DNA of 64,000 nt from Micropterix aruncella (GCA_944548615.1 OX155974.1:3100001-3164000); one strand, 5' to 3'. Counted from the first letter of the stretch, positions 21,774-33,308 are shown. Notes: generated by a model from the letters alone, not told the origin. Program-made: numbers and translations.

Positions 21774-22080
21774 GTAAGTATCTAATGTTTATATAGATAA
21801 ACATACCCTTTGTGCGTTGGCCGATACGCACAATACTGCAACTAATAAAGCCGCCAACAGACCGCCGCAACTCTTGAGTAATGTCGTCATCTTTCAGAAA
21901 GGTCGTTCTGAAAAAAAAAAGATTGTTTTAATTCTAAATTACCAGAAAAATAATTGGAATCATCAGAACATAACGTGTGATCAAGCTCTAACACAATCCG
22001 GCACGAAGAAACAAATTTGTGCCAAATAGAAATAGAAATATATTTATTGTCCAAATTAAGGTGATAATGTATGACAGATA
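21774..22080. other. Spacer, possible Harbinger intron remnant
   Basis: Follows the splice donor of the MADF exon. No second exon or inverted repeat found. Confidence 0.25.
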
Positions 22081-23150
22081 GCGCTGTCAACTACAACAGG
22101 CGAACCCGTCACCTCAGAAAGTTTTAACGATTGGTCGTTCTATCTCCCGTGAAGTGAACGCAGAAGACCCAAGTCTTCTGCGTTCAAAACAGTCCACCGT
22201 CAAGCTCCGCCACAAACCCGTAAGAGGTCAACGCATTATCCGCGAGATAACCAGGTATGTTACCCAGCGGGCTTACTTCCAATTGCGCTTACTTCCTTAC
22301 CGCCCTTACTTCCAATTGCGACCAGATTACTCCGGTCTCTCGACTGGTTACGAGTTCGTGCTCGCTTGCGCGGTCCTCCCCCTTACGAAGCGGTGAAACG
22401 GTGTATACCGAATCTAACGCGGACCACGGCGTTCTTTGCTCGGCTGTTCACCCGGGATCGGGTAGCCGATGGTCGTATCGAGAGCAGTCGCCATAATCTA
22501 CGCATACTGGTAAGGGCGCTCACGGGGGATTGTGGCCTCAACAAACACATGTACAACCTCAAGCTCCGAGACACAAAAATGTGTAGGTTCTGCCGAGGGG
22601 CCGAGGAAACTCCCCTGCACCTCACGTGCGAGTGTGGCCCGCTGATGCGTAAAAGATACACCCACTTGGGTGGTCATTACCTCCAACCTTAGGAGGTAAA
22701 ACAATCTGGTGCCAAAAGCTTGTTGCGGTTCTTAAATGACACGAGGCTTAGTGCAGAACTATAGTAGGTGGCTAACACAATAGATCAGCAATGGTCGCAG
22801 TGTTACAAGGCTCATAAAGACCTTAGAAAAGCCCCACACAACAAATAAAAAAAAATTGCCGATTTCAAGAGCAGTCGCCATAAGGTCCGCAACCACCCCC
22901 GCTCTATAGGAAACAGTACTGCTTCCAGACTCCCCCGACTGTTAGTCAGAGTGCACAATCGATTGGCTTACGCCGCACGGTGCGCAGACCGTCCAGGAGC
23001 GCCAGAAGGTTGACTCCTAGGGGAAACTAGCCCTAAGGCCAGAGTCCTGCCTGGGCTCGCACTTCATGCGTAGAGGCCGCCGGATAGGTGTTCACCCGTG
23101 AGTGTGACCAACCCTGAACAGAATGGGTCTTCATGTCCAACTCAGCAAGG
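22081..23150 (+). mobile_element. GC-unit copy 4, forward, split by LINE-H
   Basis: The head is at 22081 (GCGCTGTCAACTACAACAGG) and the tail ends at about 23150. A LINE-H 3' fragment (22497-22855) is inserted inside. There is also a small internal duplication of CCTTACTTCCAATTGCG at 22271-22320. Confidence 0.75.
22497..22855 (+). pseudogene. LINE-H 3' fragment nested in a GC-unit
   Basis: About 360 bp that match 61502-61860: the zinc-knuckle end of the LINE-H protein (CRFCRGAEETPLHLTCEC), its stop region, 3' untranslated region and A-rich tail. The right flank repeats the host text AAGAGCAGTCGCCATAA that precedes the insertion (with GAGAGCAG on the left), giving a target duplication of about 17 bp with one mismatch. 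It has a frame interruption after LQP relative to the longer copy. Confidence 0.8.
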
Positions 23151-23156
23151 GCTCAT

Positions 23157-23430
23157 CAGAGAGAACCGCGCAAGCGACCTCGAACTCGTAACCAATCGAG
23201 AGACCGGAGTAATCTGGTAGCAACTGGAAGTAAGGGCGTGAGTGTACGCCCGCTGGGTAACATACTTGGTTATCTCGCGGATAAGGCGTAGGCCTCTTAC
23301 GGGCATGTAGCGGAGCTTGACGGTGGACTGTTTTGTCCAAGTCTTCTGCGCTCACTTCACGGGAGAGAGAACGACTAATCGTTGAAACTTCCTGAGGTGA
23401 CGGGTTCGCCCGTTGTAGTTGACAACTCTA
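23157..23430 (-). mobile_element. GC-unit copy 5, reverse, head half only
   Basis: It ends with CGTTGTAGTTGACAACTCTA. It is joined tail-to-middle with copy 4, so the pair has two outward-facing heads. Confidence 0.7.
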
Positions 23431-23620
23431 TTTGTGTATGTCTGTCTGTCTGTAGTCTTCCACGATAGCGCCGAAACGCTTCGTCCGATTAAGCTGAAAT
23501 TTACCATGCTGGCATCATTTATGGTAGAAGTTGAAAAGATTGTAGTTGAAATCGGTCCACTAGAGACTTCGGTACACAGATGCGTCGTAGGGTCGAAATC
23601 ACATCGTTAAATTTAGGTGA
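23431..23620 (-). repeat. Microsatellite-linked repeat (reverse)
   Basis: TGTCTGTCTGTCTG is followed by the reverse complement of GGGCGCTATCG-type core and ATTTCAGCTTAATC. The same order occurs forward at 24540-24610, 31970-32050 and 60850-60920. It resembles the microsatellite-associated repeats described in Lepidoptera. Confidence 0.55.
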
Positions 23621-23714
23621 CAATATCTCTTAGCAACACAAAAAAATACCAAGTACCACGATGCATAGTTTCGGACTAAAATATTCTTGTTCTCGCTCGC
23701 CAATTCGTAGTATA

Positions 23715-24345
23715 TTTATTTAATTATTTATTTATTTTATTTTCGGGAAACATACAGCGCTTCATTAATTATTATTAATTATTCTAATACAGTGTTTCGC
23801 TGGCCGATTAATTGTTTCCTACATTATTTTCTTATACGGTAAATCAAAATTTGCATTGCACTAAATTAAATTAAATTAAATTACAATCGAATTATTGCAA
23901 GGATAGAAAAGGAGAGGGATGGGATATATGTAGGATAGGATATAGGTATTCAAATTATACTCTTTGCTATTCTCATTTTCGCTCTGAGTGTTTTGAAACA
24001 ATTTGTATACTCACTATGTAATCACTTCCTAGACGCCTAGGGAGCTAAGGACAGCCTCGCTGAATTTAGGTTGATTTAAGTAAAAAATGTCGATATCTTT
24101 GAATCGACTGTTATATTATGTGGTCGTCAAGCGGTGCATAACAGAGTTTTGGGCGTAACTAGTGTTCACACGAGGGATTTCGAACATGCGAGGGGAGCGA
24201 ACCCTTCGTGGCGGAACCAACAACGACAGTTTCTTTACCAAATGAGGGCTATCAATTTTGTTATGAATTATTTTATGCAATAATATCATATCAGCCGCTG
24301 TGCGGCGGTCTTCCAGTGAACACATATTGCAGTATTTTCCTTGGT
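23715..24345 (-). pseudogene. LINE-I: reverse transcriptase C-terminus and 3' end
   Basis: On the minus strand the frame 24325 to 24029 reads MCSLEDRRTAADMILLHKII, then DSPHLVKKLSLLVPPRR, ANTSYAQN-like text (VNTSYAQNSVMHRL) and, after one in-frame TAA at about 24117, FKDIDIFYLNQPKFSEAVLS to a stop at 24029-24031. This is the extreme C-terminus of a Jockey/CR1-type retrotransposon protein. The 3' untranslated region continues left to a T-rich (TTTA)n tail at about 23715-23745. No catalytic domain remains. Confidence 0.7.
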
Positions 24346-24440
24346 ATTAAAATGGTATTTTTCCGAAATTGCTTTTCATTAACATGACGTATTTTAAATA
24401 TTATCTGTCTCGTGTAGGTATACGAGATATTACAAATTCA

Positions 24441-24628
24441 CAACGTGGTTTCAGTATGACTAGCGCCCTCCGGTGGACCGATTTCAACCTTAATCTTTTG
24501 AACTCTTGTCATGGCCGAATAATGCCTGCCTGCCGAATTTCAGCTCCATACGATGGAGCGTTTGGGCGCTATCGCGGAAGAATACACACACACACACACA
24601 CAACACACAAACAGGCAGGTAGGCAAAC
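24441..24628 (+). repeat. Microsatellite-linked repeat, left part
   Basis: TTTCAGCTCCATACGATGGA, the core TTGGGCGCTATCGCGGAAGA and an (AC)n/(CAGG)n tract. Two GC-units are inserted in the microsatellite. Its 3' part (GACTTCAGTCTGAAAATG) resumes at about 25977-26045. Confidence 0.55.
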
Positions 24629-25278
24629 AACTAGAGTTGCCGACTACAACGGGCGAACCCGTCACTTCGGGAAGTTTTAACGATATTAGATCGTGCTGTC
24701 TCCCGTGAGGGGAGCGTAGAAGACTTAAGACGAAAACAGTCCACCGTCTAGTTACGCCACTCGCCCGTAAGAAGCCAACGCCGTACCGCGAGATAACCAG
24801 GTTAATCACCCAATGGAACGACACTCGTGCCCTTACTTCCAGTTGCAACCAAATTACTCCGGTTTCCCGACTGGTTACAGGTTTGAGGTCGCGTGCGTAG
24901 CGGTGATACGGCGTCTATCGAATCTACGGCGTCCTTTATCCGGCTCTTCACCCGAAATCGGGTAGCCGATTGGTCGTTTCAAGAGCAGTTGCCGTAAGGT
25001 TGACATCTACCCCTGCTCTATAGGAAACATTACTGTTCGCAGACTCCCCCGGCTGTTATTCAGAATGTACAATCGATTAGCTGACGCTGCACGGTGCGCA
25101 ATCCGTCCAGGAGCGCCCGAAGGTTGACTCCTAGGGGAGACTGGCTCAAAGGCCAGCGTGCTACCCTGGCTCTTACTTCTGCGTGGAGACCGCCGGATGG
25201 GTGTTGACCCGTGAGTATGACCGACCCTGAACACATGTGTCTCAGTAGCCAAACTGCAACAGGGCCCATTAGCTCCCA
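24629..25278 (+). mobile_element. GC-unit copy 6, forward, in microsatellite
   Basis: About 650 bp, from CAACTAGAGTTGCC to GCCCATTAGCTCCC. ACAGGCAGG(T/C)AGGCAAA-like sequence flanks it (24611-24628 and 25279-25294), a target duplication of about 15 bp. Confidence 0.75.
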
Positions 25279-25294
25279 ACAGGCAGGCAGACAA

Positions 25295-25961
25295 CTAGAG
25301 CTGTCAATTACAACGGGCGAATCCGTCACCTCAGGAAGTTTTAACGAAATTTATCGTTCTGTCTCCTGTGAGGTGAGCGCAGAAGCCTTGGGATGAAAAA
25401 CAATCCAGTTTATCTACGCCACCTGCCCGTCAGATGCCAACGCCTTACGGCGAGGTTCCGGGAAAGGTACACAGAGGGCAGCCTCAACCCCTGACTATAA
25501 GTTTGGATACCTCCCACCTCCTGACTGGTTACAGGATCGAGGTCGCTTGCGGAGACCTCTCCCTTATGAAGCGGTGATACGGTGTCAACCGAATCTATCG
25601 CGTACCACGGCATCCTTTGCCCGGTTTATTCACCCGGGATTGCGTTGCCGAATGGTCGTTTCAAGAGCAGTTGCCATAAGGCTAACAACCACCCGCGCTC
25701 TATAAAAAAACATTACTGTTCTCAGACTCCCCCGGCTGTTATTCAAAGTGCACAATCGATTATCTGACGTCGCACGGTGCACAAACCGTCCCGAAGCGCC
25801 CGAAGGTTGACTCCTAACGGAGACTGGCCCGCAGGCTAGCGTGCTACCCTGGCTCTCACTTCTGCGTGGAGGCCGCCGGATGCGTGTTGAGCCGTGAGTA
25901 TAACCGACCCTGAACACATGGATCTTATTGGCCAAACTGCAGCAGCGCCAATTAGCTCCTA
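25295..25961 (+). mobile_element. GC-unit copy 7, forward, tandem to copy 6
   Basis: 667 bp, from TAGAGCTGTCAATTACAACG to ATTAGCTCCTA. The flank ACAGGCAGGCAGACA recurs at 25279 and 25962. Thus copies 6 and 7 share one microsatellite-derived spacer. Confidence 0.75.
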
Positions 25962-26115
25962 ACAGGCAGGCAGACAGACAGACAGACAGATAGACTTCAG
26001 TCTGAAAATGCTACTAATCGTCTTTTTCTCCTCGTAGGTTGTTAGGTCGGTAAAGTAAATAATCAAAATCCAAAAACATATGACAAAGTGTAGTAGTAGT
26101 AGCTTATATTAATAA

Positions 26116-26940
26116 CTAGCTGACCCGCGCTCACTTCGTTGGGCGGTAAACATTTTTACTTGTGATGAAATTATGAGTGTGGTTCGGTTAGTACTGAGTG
26201 CTATGATTTATTTCCTGACTGCCAAAAGGAGGGTTATATTTTTACTGCATATGTATGTATGTATTTGCATGCCAATTTTGTTATACTACCGGTTTCGAAT
26301 GAGTGAATGAAATAATTATGCTTGAATAAATTATGTTTATTTTAATTGTTCAAAACTTCTCTGTATATATTGTCTTTCAGGAGTTCCAACCCGAGATAAG
26401 GTCGCGGTTCCATACCTATGTCGTATTATATCTTTAACCATTTATACAGTAAAAAGGAAAAATCTTTTATTTCAAACACTTGAGACAATAAATTTACTTA
26501 TTTTGATATGAATTCATAATTGTTGATAATTATGACTAATAAACATGACCTAACGATTTAAATTATTTTTTAATATAAAAAACTACTTTTTGTGACTTAT
26601 AAAAGATAAAAGTTAGACATATGCTGTCTCGGACTTTTTTGTAGGCATTATCAAGCTCTACAACTTTTCTCTAAAACTTAATCATATATCTCTCATCGTT
26701 AAGGCAGCGTTAGTTAGAAACGTTATCGTTCGACCGTTTATTCTCCGACTTACTTTGCAAATCCGACTACCACGAAAAAGTCTTTTAATTTTTCGGATTA
26801 ATATATAGCCTATGACACTCACAACTAACGTGGCTTTCTATTGGTAGAAGAATTTTCAAAATCAGTTCTGTAGATCCAGAGATTACTTCCTGCAACCTCA
26901 CAAACTCACAAACTTTACCTCTTTATTATATTAGTATAGA
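26116..26940 (-). mobile_element. Non-autonomous Helitron
   Basis: On the minus strand it starts with TCTATACTAATATAATAAAG, preceded by A, and ends with GAGCGCGGGTCAGCTAG, followed by T. A 5' TC, a 3' CTAG and insertion between A and T with no duplication are Helitron hallmarks. It is 825 bp with no Rep/helicase ORF. A fragment of the same family lies at 62690-62865. Confidence 0.75.
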
Positions 26941-27348
26941 TAACATAGTAGCCTGTGCCGCGTGCTTAAATACGACTCTGTACTGTCATTCATATTGCCT
27001 ATAGGAAAAACTCTGAGAATAAATACCCAATCAATCGTCATTACCCATATCCGATGAAAAGGGGTTTTAGCCTCATCAATTATAAGAAAAAAGACGATAC
27101 AAATTACGGACGTGTTGGTCCTCTGAGCCGGATTATTGTATTATATTGTACATGAGTGGTACGGGATTGGGGTTGTTTTGTGGGAATATTTATTTGAATG
27201 ATACCAATGAGCACTGTATATGTTTAGTAAATGTTTAGAAATATATGATAGCTTAGGGGGCTCCTAAACGGGCATACTTTTACGGCAATATGTGGCTGCA
27301 ATATTAGCAACTATGGCCGGCTATCACTGCAACAGTTTAATGAAGCAA
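26941..27348. other. Unassigned spacer
   Basis: AT-rich; no gene or shared repeat recognised. Confidence 0.4.
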
Positions 27349-27960
27349 GGGAGCTAATGGGCCCTTGCTGAGTTGGCCACGAAGACCCATTCTGTTCAGG
27401 GTTGGTCACACTCACTGATCAACACCCATCCGGCGGCCTCCACGCATGAAGTGCGAGCCCGGGTAGGACTCTGGCCTTAGGGCTAGTTTCCCCTAGGAAT
27501 CAACCTTCTGGCGTTCCTGGACGGTCTGCGCACCGTGCGGCGTAAGCCAATCGACTGTGCACTCTGACTAACAGTCGGGGGAGTCTGGAAGCAGTACTGT
27601 TTCCTATAGAGCGGGGGTGGTTGCGGACCTTACGGCGACTGCTCTCGAAACGACCATCGGTTACCCGATTCTGGGTGAACAGCCGGGCAAAGGTTGCCGT
27701 GGTCCGCGATAGATTCGGTATACACCGTTTCACCGCTTCGTAAGGGAGAGAATCGCGCAAGCGACCTCGAACTCGTAACCAACCGGAGTAATCTGGTCGC
27801 AATTGGAAGCAAGGGCGTGAGTGTAAGTGCTATTGTGGATGGCGAAGCTTGGCGGTGGATTTTATTGTCCAAGTCTTCTGCGTTCACTTCACGGGGGAGA
27901 GAAAGACTAATCGTTAAAACTTCCTGAGGTGACGGGTTCGCCCGTTGTAGTTGACAACTC
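27349..27960 (-). mobile_element. GC-unit copy 8, reverse
   Basis: Tail at left (GGGAGCTAATGGGCCC), head at right (GTTGTAGTTGACAACTC). It has short internal deletions near 27782 and 27828. No clear target duplication. Confidence 0.75.
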
Positions 27961-28253
27961 TATTTTGTATATATAACTATGCTTGCAACACACCTTCTAC
28001 AAACAACTATTCAAGGGTCTCGAAAAGTTTGCGTGGAATGAGATTGGCTTCCGAAAGGTTAAAAGCGGCGACGTTTGCGATGCGCGAACCGTTGGAGATT
28101 CAAATTCGAAGGCTAACAGCGACCTGCGTTTGCAATTTGATTTTTAAATTGAATAAGATGACGCACGTTTGAAATTCAAATTTTCATTGCGTTGCGTCGC
28201 ATATTAAAAGGAATTTTCGCCAGCTGCTCATCGAATTTATTTACGAAATGAAT
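27961..28253. other. Unassigned spacer
   Basis: Short stretch with no recognised feature between two GC-units. Confidence 0.3.
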
Positions 28254-28912
28254 AAGAGGGCGGTGTCGACTACAACAGGCGAACCCGTCACCCTAGACTG
28301 GTATAATTATATGTGATCGTTCTTTTAGCCGTGGGATGAATGTAGAAGACTTAGAGACAAGACAATCTACTGCCTAGCTCCGCCAACAAGCCCGTTAGAG
28401 GCCAACCCCTTTCGGCGAGGCATCAGGAAAGGTAGCCAGCGGGGAGCCTCACCCCCTAACAACCAGTTTTAGTAGGATATCTCCATCTGGAGTTAACCTT
28501 CAGGATGCCTCTGTCCACACGACTGGTTACGGGTCCGACGTCGCGTACGCGGCCTCTGCCTGCTGTATTACAGCGGTAATTCAATTTGAATTTATCGCGG
28601 ACTTGGGCGTTCTTCGCCCGAAGTACCACACGGGATCGGGTGGCTCAAGATCATTTCAAGAGTGGCATGACAGCAGGTCAACATCCACCCCTGCTGCTTA
28701 GGATACTGTTTATTTCCAGTCTCGAGAATCCTTTAGCAATTAGTCGTCGAACGGTGCGCAAACGGTCCAGTAGGCCTGCGACGCGAGTCTTACCCGGGGT
28801 AGCATTTCGCACGAGGAGGCTTCTGAATAGGAGCTGAATCGTGAGTTGAGCCGATCCGAGAACAAAATGGATCTTGTGGCCAAAGCTGCACGAAACCGTT
28901 CGATGCCGCTCT
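28254..28912 (+). mobile_element. GC-unit copy 9, forward, divergent subgroup
   Basis: 659 bp with GAAATGAAT on both sides (28245-28253, 28913-28921), a 9-bp target duplication. The tail differs from copies 1-8 (GAGAACAAAATGGATCTTGT) and matches the copy at 35120-35808, so these form a separate subgroup. Confidence 0.75.
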
Positions 28913-28982
28913 GAAATGAATGGTCAGATGAATTAAGTCCATGGAACTTGTCAGTTTTTAAAATTCTCTGTCGGTTAAAAGT

Positions 28983-29966
28983 CCAAATCAAAATCAAATC
29001 AAATAATTTATTGTCCTAAACACTAATACATAGTTGTATAGACAGTTGTATTACATTTACATTTGGCCGTGATATGATGAATTCTTCATTAATGATCAAA
29101 TTCTCCTATGAATAATCAAAACATAAAAGGTTACTCGTAAGAATAAAGAAGGTATTATTGTAGAATTAAATCGAGTCTCACCATTTAGTTTACCAGATAA
29201 AAAACACAGAGTAAGATATGTAGAAAGTAAGATATAGAGATGTAAGATATAGAGAAGATATGTAGAAATTAACTCAATAAGTAGGGATTCTATTATATTG
29301 AATATAATGAATAATGTAATGAGAAAAAAAAGAAGGTTATAAGGAGCATAATTAATTCTTTAAAATACCGATAAAAATAAGTTTTTTTAGTATACAATTA
29401 ATAAATGTAATGTCAAAAATAACAAAAAAAAAATGTGACGATTATCGAAAGGTAAAATAAAATGTCTTAGCGATTATATTGCAAATAGAAAAGTCAATAT
29501 ATCATTAATATGTGCCCACCTAATAATAGAAATAGTCAATACATTTTAGTCAAATTGAGAATCGATTAAAAACCTATTACATAAAGAGATATAGTCGAGA
29601 TGCATACAGTTTTTAAAGACCGTTAATGTGGTACAATTCTCTTTCAATGAGACATAATTTGAGTTTATTTTTAAATTGGAGCATTTTTCCTTCGCTGCAT
29701 ATTTTTAGCATATAATTCCGACGTAGTTCGGATCCCTTTAAAAAAATTCTAGATTTGGACGAGGAAGAATCAGATTATTTCTCCCCCTGGTAAAGTGTTA
29801 ATGGGTATCTGATTGTATCGGCAGCTAAGCTAGGTTTTTTTACGATCAATTTAACGCATCCTAAAACGTATAGAGATGGAAGGGTGAGGATTTTAAGCCT
29901 TCTGAAATGACCACGGCATGATTCTACATAACCCAGATTACTTAAAATTCGAATGGCCCGTTTTTG
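28983..29966 (-). pseudogene. LINE-D copy 2: reverse transcriptase C-terminus and 3' end
   Basis: The minus-strand frame from 29966 reads FQKRAIRILSNLGYVESCRG, then FRRLKILTLPSLYVLGCVKL, reaches a premature TAA at 29775, and continues in the same frame (SRIFLKGSELRRNYMLKI, then KLKLCLIERELYHINGL) to a stop near 29618. This is the C-terminal region of a Jockey-type reverse transcriptase. A 3' untranslated region of about 630 bp leads to a tail with repeated TTTGA at 28983-29005. The 5' break coincides with the start of a GC-unit fragment. Confidence 0.75.
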
Positions 29967-30168
29967 AAATGGCCCTTGCTGAGTTGGCCACGAAGACCCA
30001 TTCTGTTCAGGGTTGGTCACACTCACGGGTCAACACCCATCCGACGGCCTCCACGCATGAAGTGCGAGCCTGGGTAGGACTCTGGCCTTGGTCAGTTTAC
30101 CCTGGGAATCAAACTTCTGGCGCTCCCGCACCGTGCGGCGTAAGCCAATCGACTGTGCACTCTGACTA
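29967..30168 (-). mobile_element. GC-unit fragment, tail only
   Basis: About 200 bp of the tail side (CTTGCTGAGTTGGCCACGAA... to CTCTGACTAAC). Confidence 0.65.
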
Positions 30169-30832
30169 ACAACTTGGGTTGTCGACTACAGCGGGCGAGC
30201 CCGTCACCACAGGAAGTTTTAACGATTAGTCGTTCTATCTCCTTGGAGTGAGCGTAGAAGACTTGGGACGAAACAGTCCACCATCTAGCTACGCCACAGC
30301 CCGCAAGAGACCAACGCCTTAACCGCGAGATAGCCAGTAATGTTACCTGGCGGGCCGACACTCGCGCCCTTGCTTCCAATTGTGACCAGATTTCTCCGGT
30401 CTCTCGATTGGTTCCGAGTTCGAGGTCGCTTGCGCGGTCCTCTCCCTTACGAAGCGGTGAAACGGTGTATACCGAATCTATCGCAGACTACGGCGTCCTT
30501 TGCCCGGTTCTACACCAGGATCGGATGGCCGATGGTCATTTCAAGAGCAGTCGCCGTAAGGTCCGCAACCACCCCCGCTCTATAGGAAACAGTACAGCTT
30601 CCAGACTCCCCCGACAGTTAGTCAGAGTGCACAATCGATTGGCTTGCGCCGCACGGTGCGCAGACCGTCCAGGAGCGCCAGAGGTTTGATTCCCAGGGGA
30701 AACTGACCGAGGCCAGAGTCCTACCCAGATTCGCACCTCATGCGTGGAGGCCGTCGGATAGGTGTTGACCCGTGAGTGTGACCGACCCTGAACACATGGG
30801 TCTTCGTGGCCAACCCAGCATGGGCCCATTAA
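30169..30832 (+). mobile_element. GC-unit copy 10, forward
   Basis: Full-length unit starting ACAACTTGGGTTGTCGACTA and ending CATGGGCCCATTAA. Confidence 0.75.
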
Positions 30833-31294
30833 CTCTGACTAACAGTCGGGGGAGTCTGGAAGCAGTACTGTTTCCTATAGAGCGGGGGTGGTCGCGGACC
30901 TTACGGCGACTGCTCTCGAAACGACCATGGGCCATCCGATCCTGGGTGAACAGCCGGGCAACGGACGCTGTGGTCCGCGATAGGTTCGGTATACACCGTT
31001 TCACCGCTTCGTAAGGGAGAGGACCGCTCAAGGGATCTCGAACTCGGAAACAATCGAGAGACGGGAGTAATCTGGTCACAATTGGAAGTAAGGGCGGGAG
31101 TGTCGGCCCGCCAGGTAACATTCCTGGCTATCTCGCGGTTAAGGCGTTGGCCTCTTACGGGCTTGTGACGTAGCTAGATGGTGGACTGTTTATGTCCCAA
31201 GTCTTCTACGTTCACTCCAGGGAGATAGAACGACTAATCGTTCAAACTTCCTGAGGTGACGGGCTCGCCCGTTGTAGTCGACAACCCAAGTTGT
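30833..31294 (-). mobile_element. GC-unit copy 11, reverse, tail missing
   Basis: It starts at CTCTGACTAACAGTCGGGG and ends with GTCGACAACCCAAGTTGT. Together with copy 10 it forms a block whose two ends are the same sequence in inverted orientation. Confidence 0.75.
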
Positions 31295-31592
31295 CCAGTC
31301 GGATTGGTCCTCGCGAGCGGCTAGAAGATATTGGAAACAGTGGGGCTATAACCGTTCAAAGTCGAGTTAATAGAGTCGATCGCGCGGCGGCGCAGCAACC
31401 TCAATAACATTATTAAATGCCCGAGTGGAGGATAACAGGGAAAAACACTCTGCCGCCCGCGGCGCCTTTGCCACTTGCATAAATACACACAAGCGAACGC
31501 ATTGTAATACGTGGCCAACTCGACATATTTCACCTATTTCTTTTTTGAAATTGAAAATTCAGGGGGGAAACTGAAAACATAAAGGATTTAAC
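31295..31592. other. Unassigned spacer
   Basis: GC-mixed; no feature recognised. Confidence 0.3.
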
Positions 31593-31702
31593 TGCAGTAT
31601 AGGAACCTCTCTCCAAAAAAAAAAAATCGGTTGTGTCACCCCAAGACTTTCCTGACTAGTATCCGGGGAGGTGCGAAAAAACAGCGACATTTTTTACTCT
31701 AG

Positions 31703-32060
31703 TACCCCAAATTTGTATGGCAGGTACCCCAAACGTTGGTCGTAAGTACCCCAAAAACTAATAGGTTCTTCCGATGGTTAACAGAAGCTTCTATGCCAAA
31801 TTTTAACTTAGACAGATTAAGCGTCTGGGCGCTATCGCGGAAACAATTTTTTCGCCGGGAACCCCAAATTTGTATGGGAGGTACCACAACCGTAGGGCGT
31901 AGGGACTCCAAAAACTAATGGGTTCCTCCGACGGTTAACAGAAGCTTATATACCAAATTTCAGCTCAATCCGATTAAGCGTCTGGGCGCTATCGTGGAAG
32001 AATACATACATACAGACATACAGACATACAGACATACAGACAGACAGAGATCGGTCTGGA
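31703..32060 (+). repeat. Microsatellite-linked repeat with 157-bp tandem duplication
   Basis: A unit containing CCCCAAATTTGTATGG, CGATGGTTAACAGAAGCTT and GTCTGGGCGCTATCG occurs at about 31703 and again at 31860. A (CATACAGA)n microsatellite at 32000-32050 follows. Confidence 0.6.
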
Positions 32061-32679
32061 AATAGTCTCAATCGTCTCAGGGAGTCTCAAAATATATATT
32101 CCCATCTTCATCTCAAAATTTTTTTTTAGCGCGATCACAATACTTTCCTTTCCGATAGGTCGTCAGGAAAGTAATATATAGACTAATAGATTGCTTCATT
32201 TTAATGCTAAATCTGGAAGAAAATTGTGTCGGTCGCTATGAATAAGCGAGATATAGGCATTCAAAGTTTAACTTATATATGTAAACAAACAGGCCAAAAT
32301 AAAAAACTAAATAATTCACCACGCTACTATATTCACCTCGCTGATTCCGAATCTTCCATAATCTTTATTCGATCTCAATAAATAAGCGAGATATAGGCTT
32401 TCAAAATGCTCATTGCAATGCCAAGAAAGTTGCGGCCATTTTGTTTCTAAGTACCGTGACGGACACATTCGAGTATATCGTAATATCGATAACAATTACC
32501 CATATTACAGAAATTATGACATTACCGAATTTGCAGAGTTTCAAGATTAAACGAAATATTTTGAAAAAAACGATTAAAAAAAACATATTTTCGCGAAACT
32601 TTAAAAAAACGGCATTTTTTAAATGTTTTTTCAATGACTTTGCATATTGATGACAGAAGATATCCTGAAATGTCGTTTC

Positions 32680-33150
32680 TTTCAGGTTTACCTACCTTTA
32701 GTCATCAATACACAAAGACATTTCGTAAAAACTTCGAAAATTGTCCAATTGTTTTAGATGATCGCTAACACATCGTAATATTATCAACGCCGCGGACAAA
32801 AACAAAATTTGGAATTGGCGCGAAATTCGAAAAAAACTTTTTGTCCGCGGTGTTAATTTGATATTGAAGTAATTTCGTTTGCTTCAGGTCTCCTTTTGTC
32901 ATCATCACCGAAGTCATTTTGTAAAAACCTCGAAAAAAATCCGAATTATCGCACATTGTTATACATCAATAGCGCCGCATGCCAATTTTTGCTTACGGTG
33001 ATATTCCCATATTTAAGAATTTTCTATTGTTTCAAGGTACCTTTTGTTATCAACACGCAGTCATTGAAAATAACCTCGAAAATAGTCTCATTTTTTCAAA
33101 TATCGCAGACATATTCTTTCACGAGCATGCTATCATTTTTGTAATATCGC
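32680..33150. repeat. Degenerate tandem repeat of about 150-200 bp
   Basis: Three loose copies start at about 32682, 32882 and 33030, each with TTTCAGGT-like text, TCATCA(A/T), and GTAAAAAC(C/T)TCGAAAA. Confidence 0.4.
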
Positions 33151-33308
33151 GAATTGTTATCGATATTAGAGAACTCGCGATATATCGACTATTTTAGACA
33201 CTACTCTTGAATCAATATTGCCGATTTTTTGACGTTTAGTATGCAAACTTTAAATGCCTATATCTCGCTTATTTATTGAGAGCGATAAAAGATTATTGCA
33301 GATTATTG

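Noticed and set aside
24629..25961. GC-units as Helitrons because they follow CTAG and start near TC
   Set aside because: Several copies have 9-15 bp target duplications, which Helitrons do not make, and the CTAG lies inside the head region rather than at an end.
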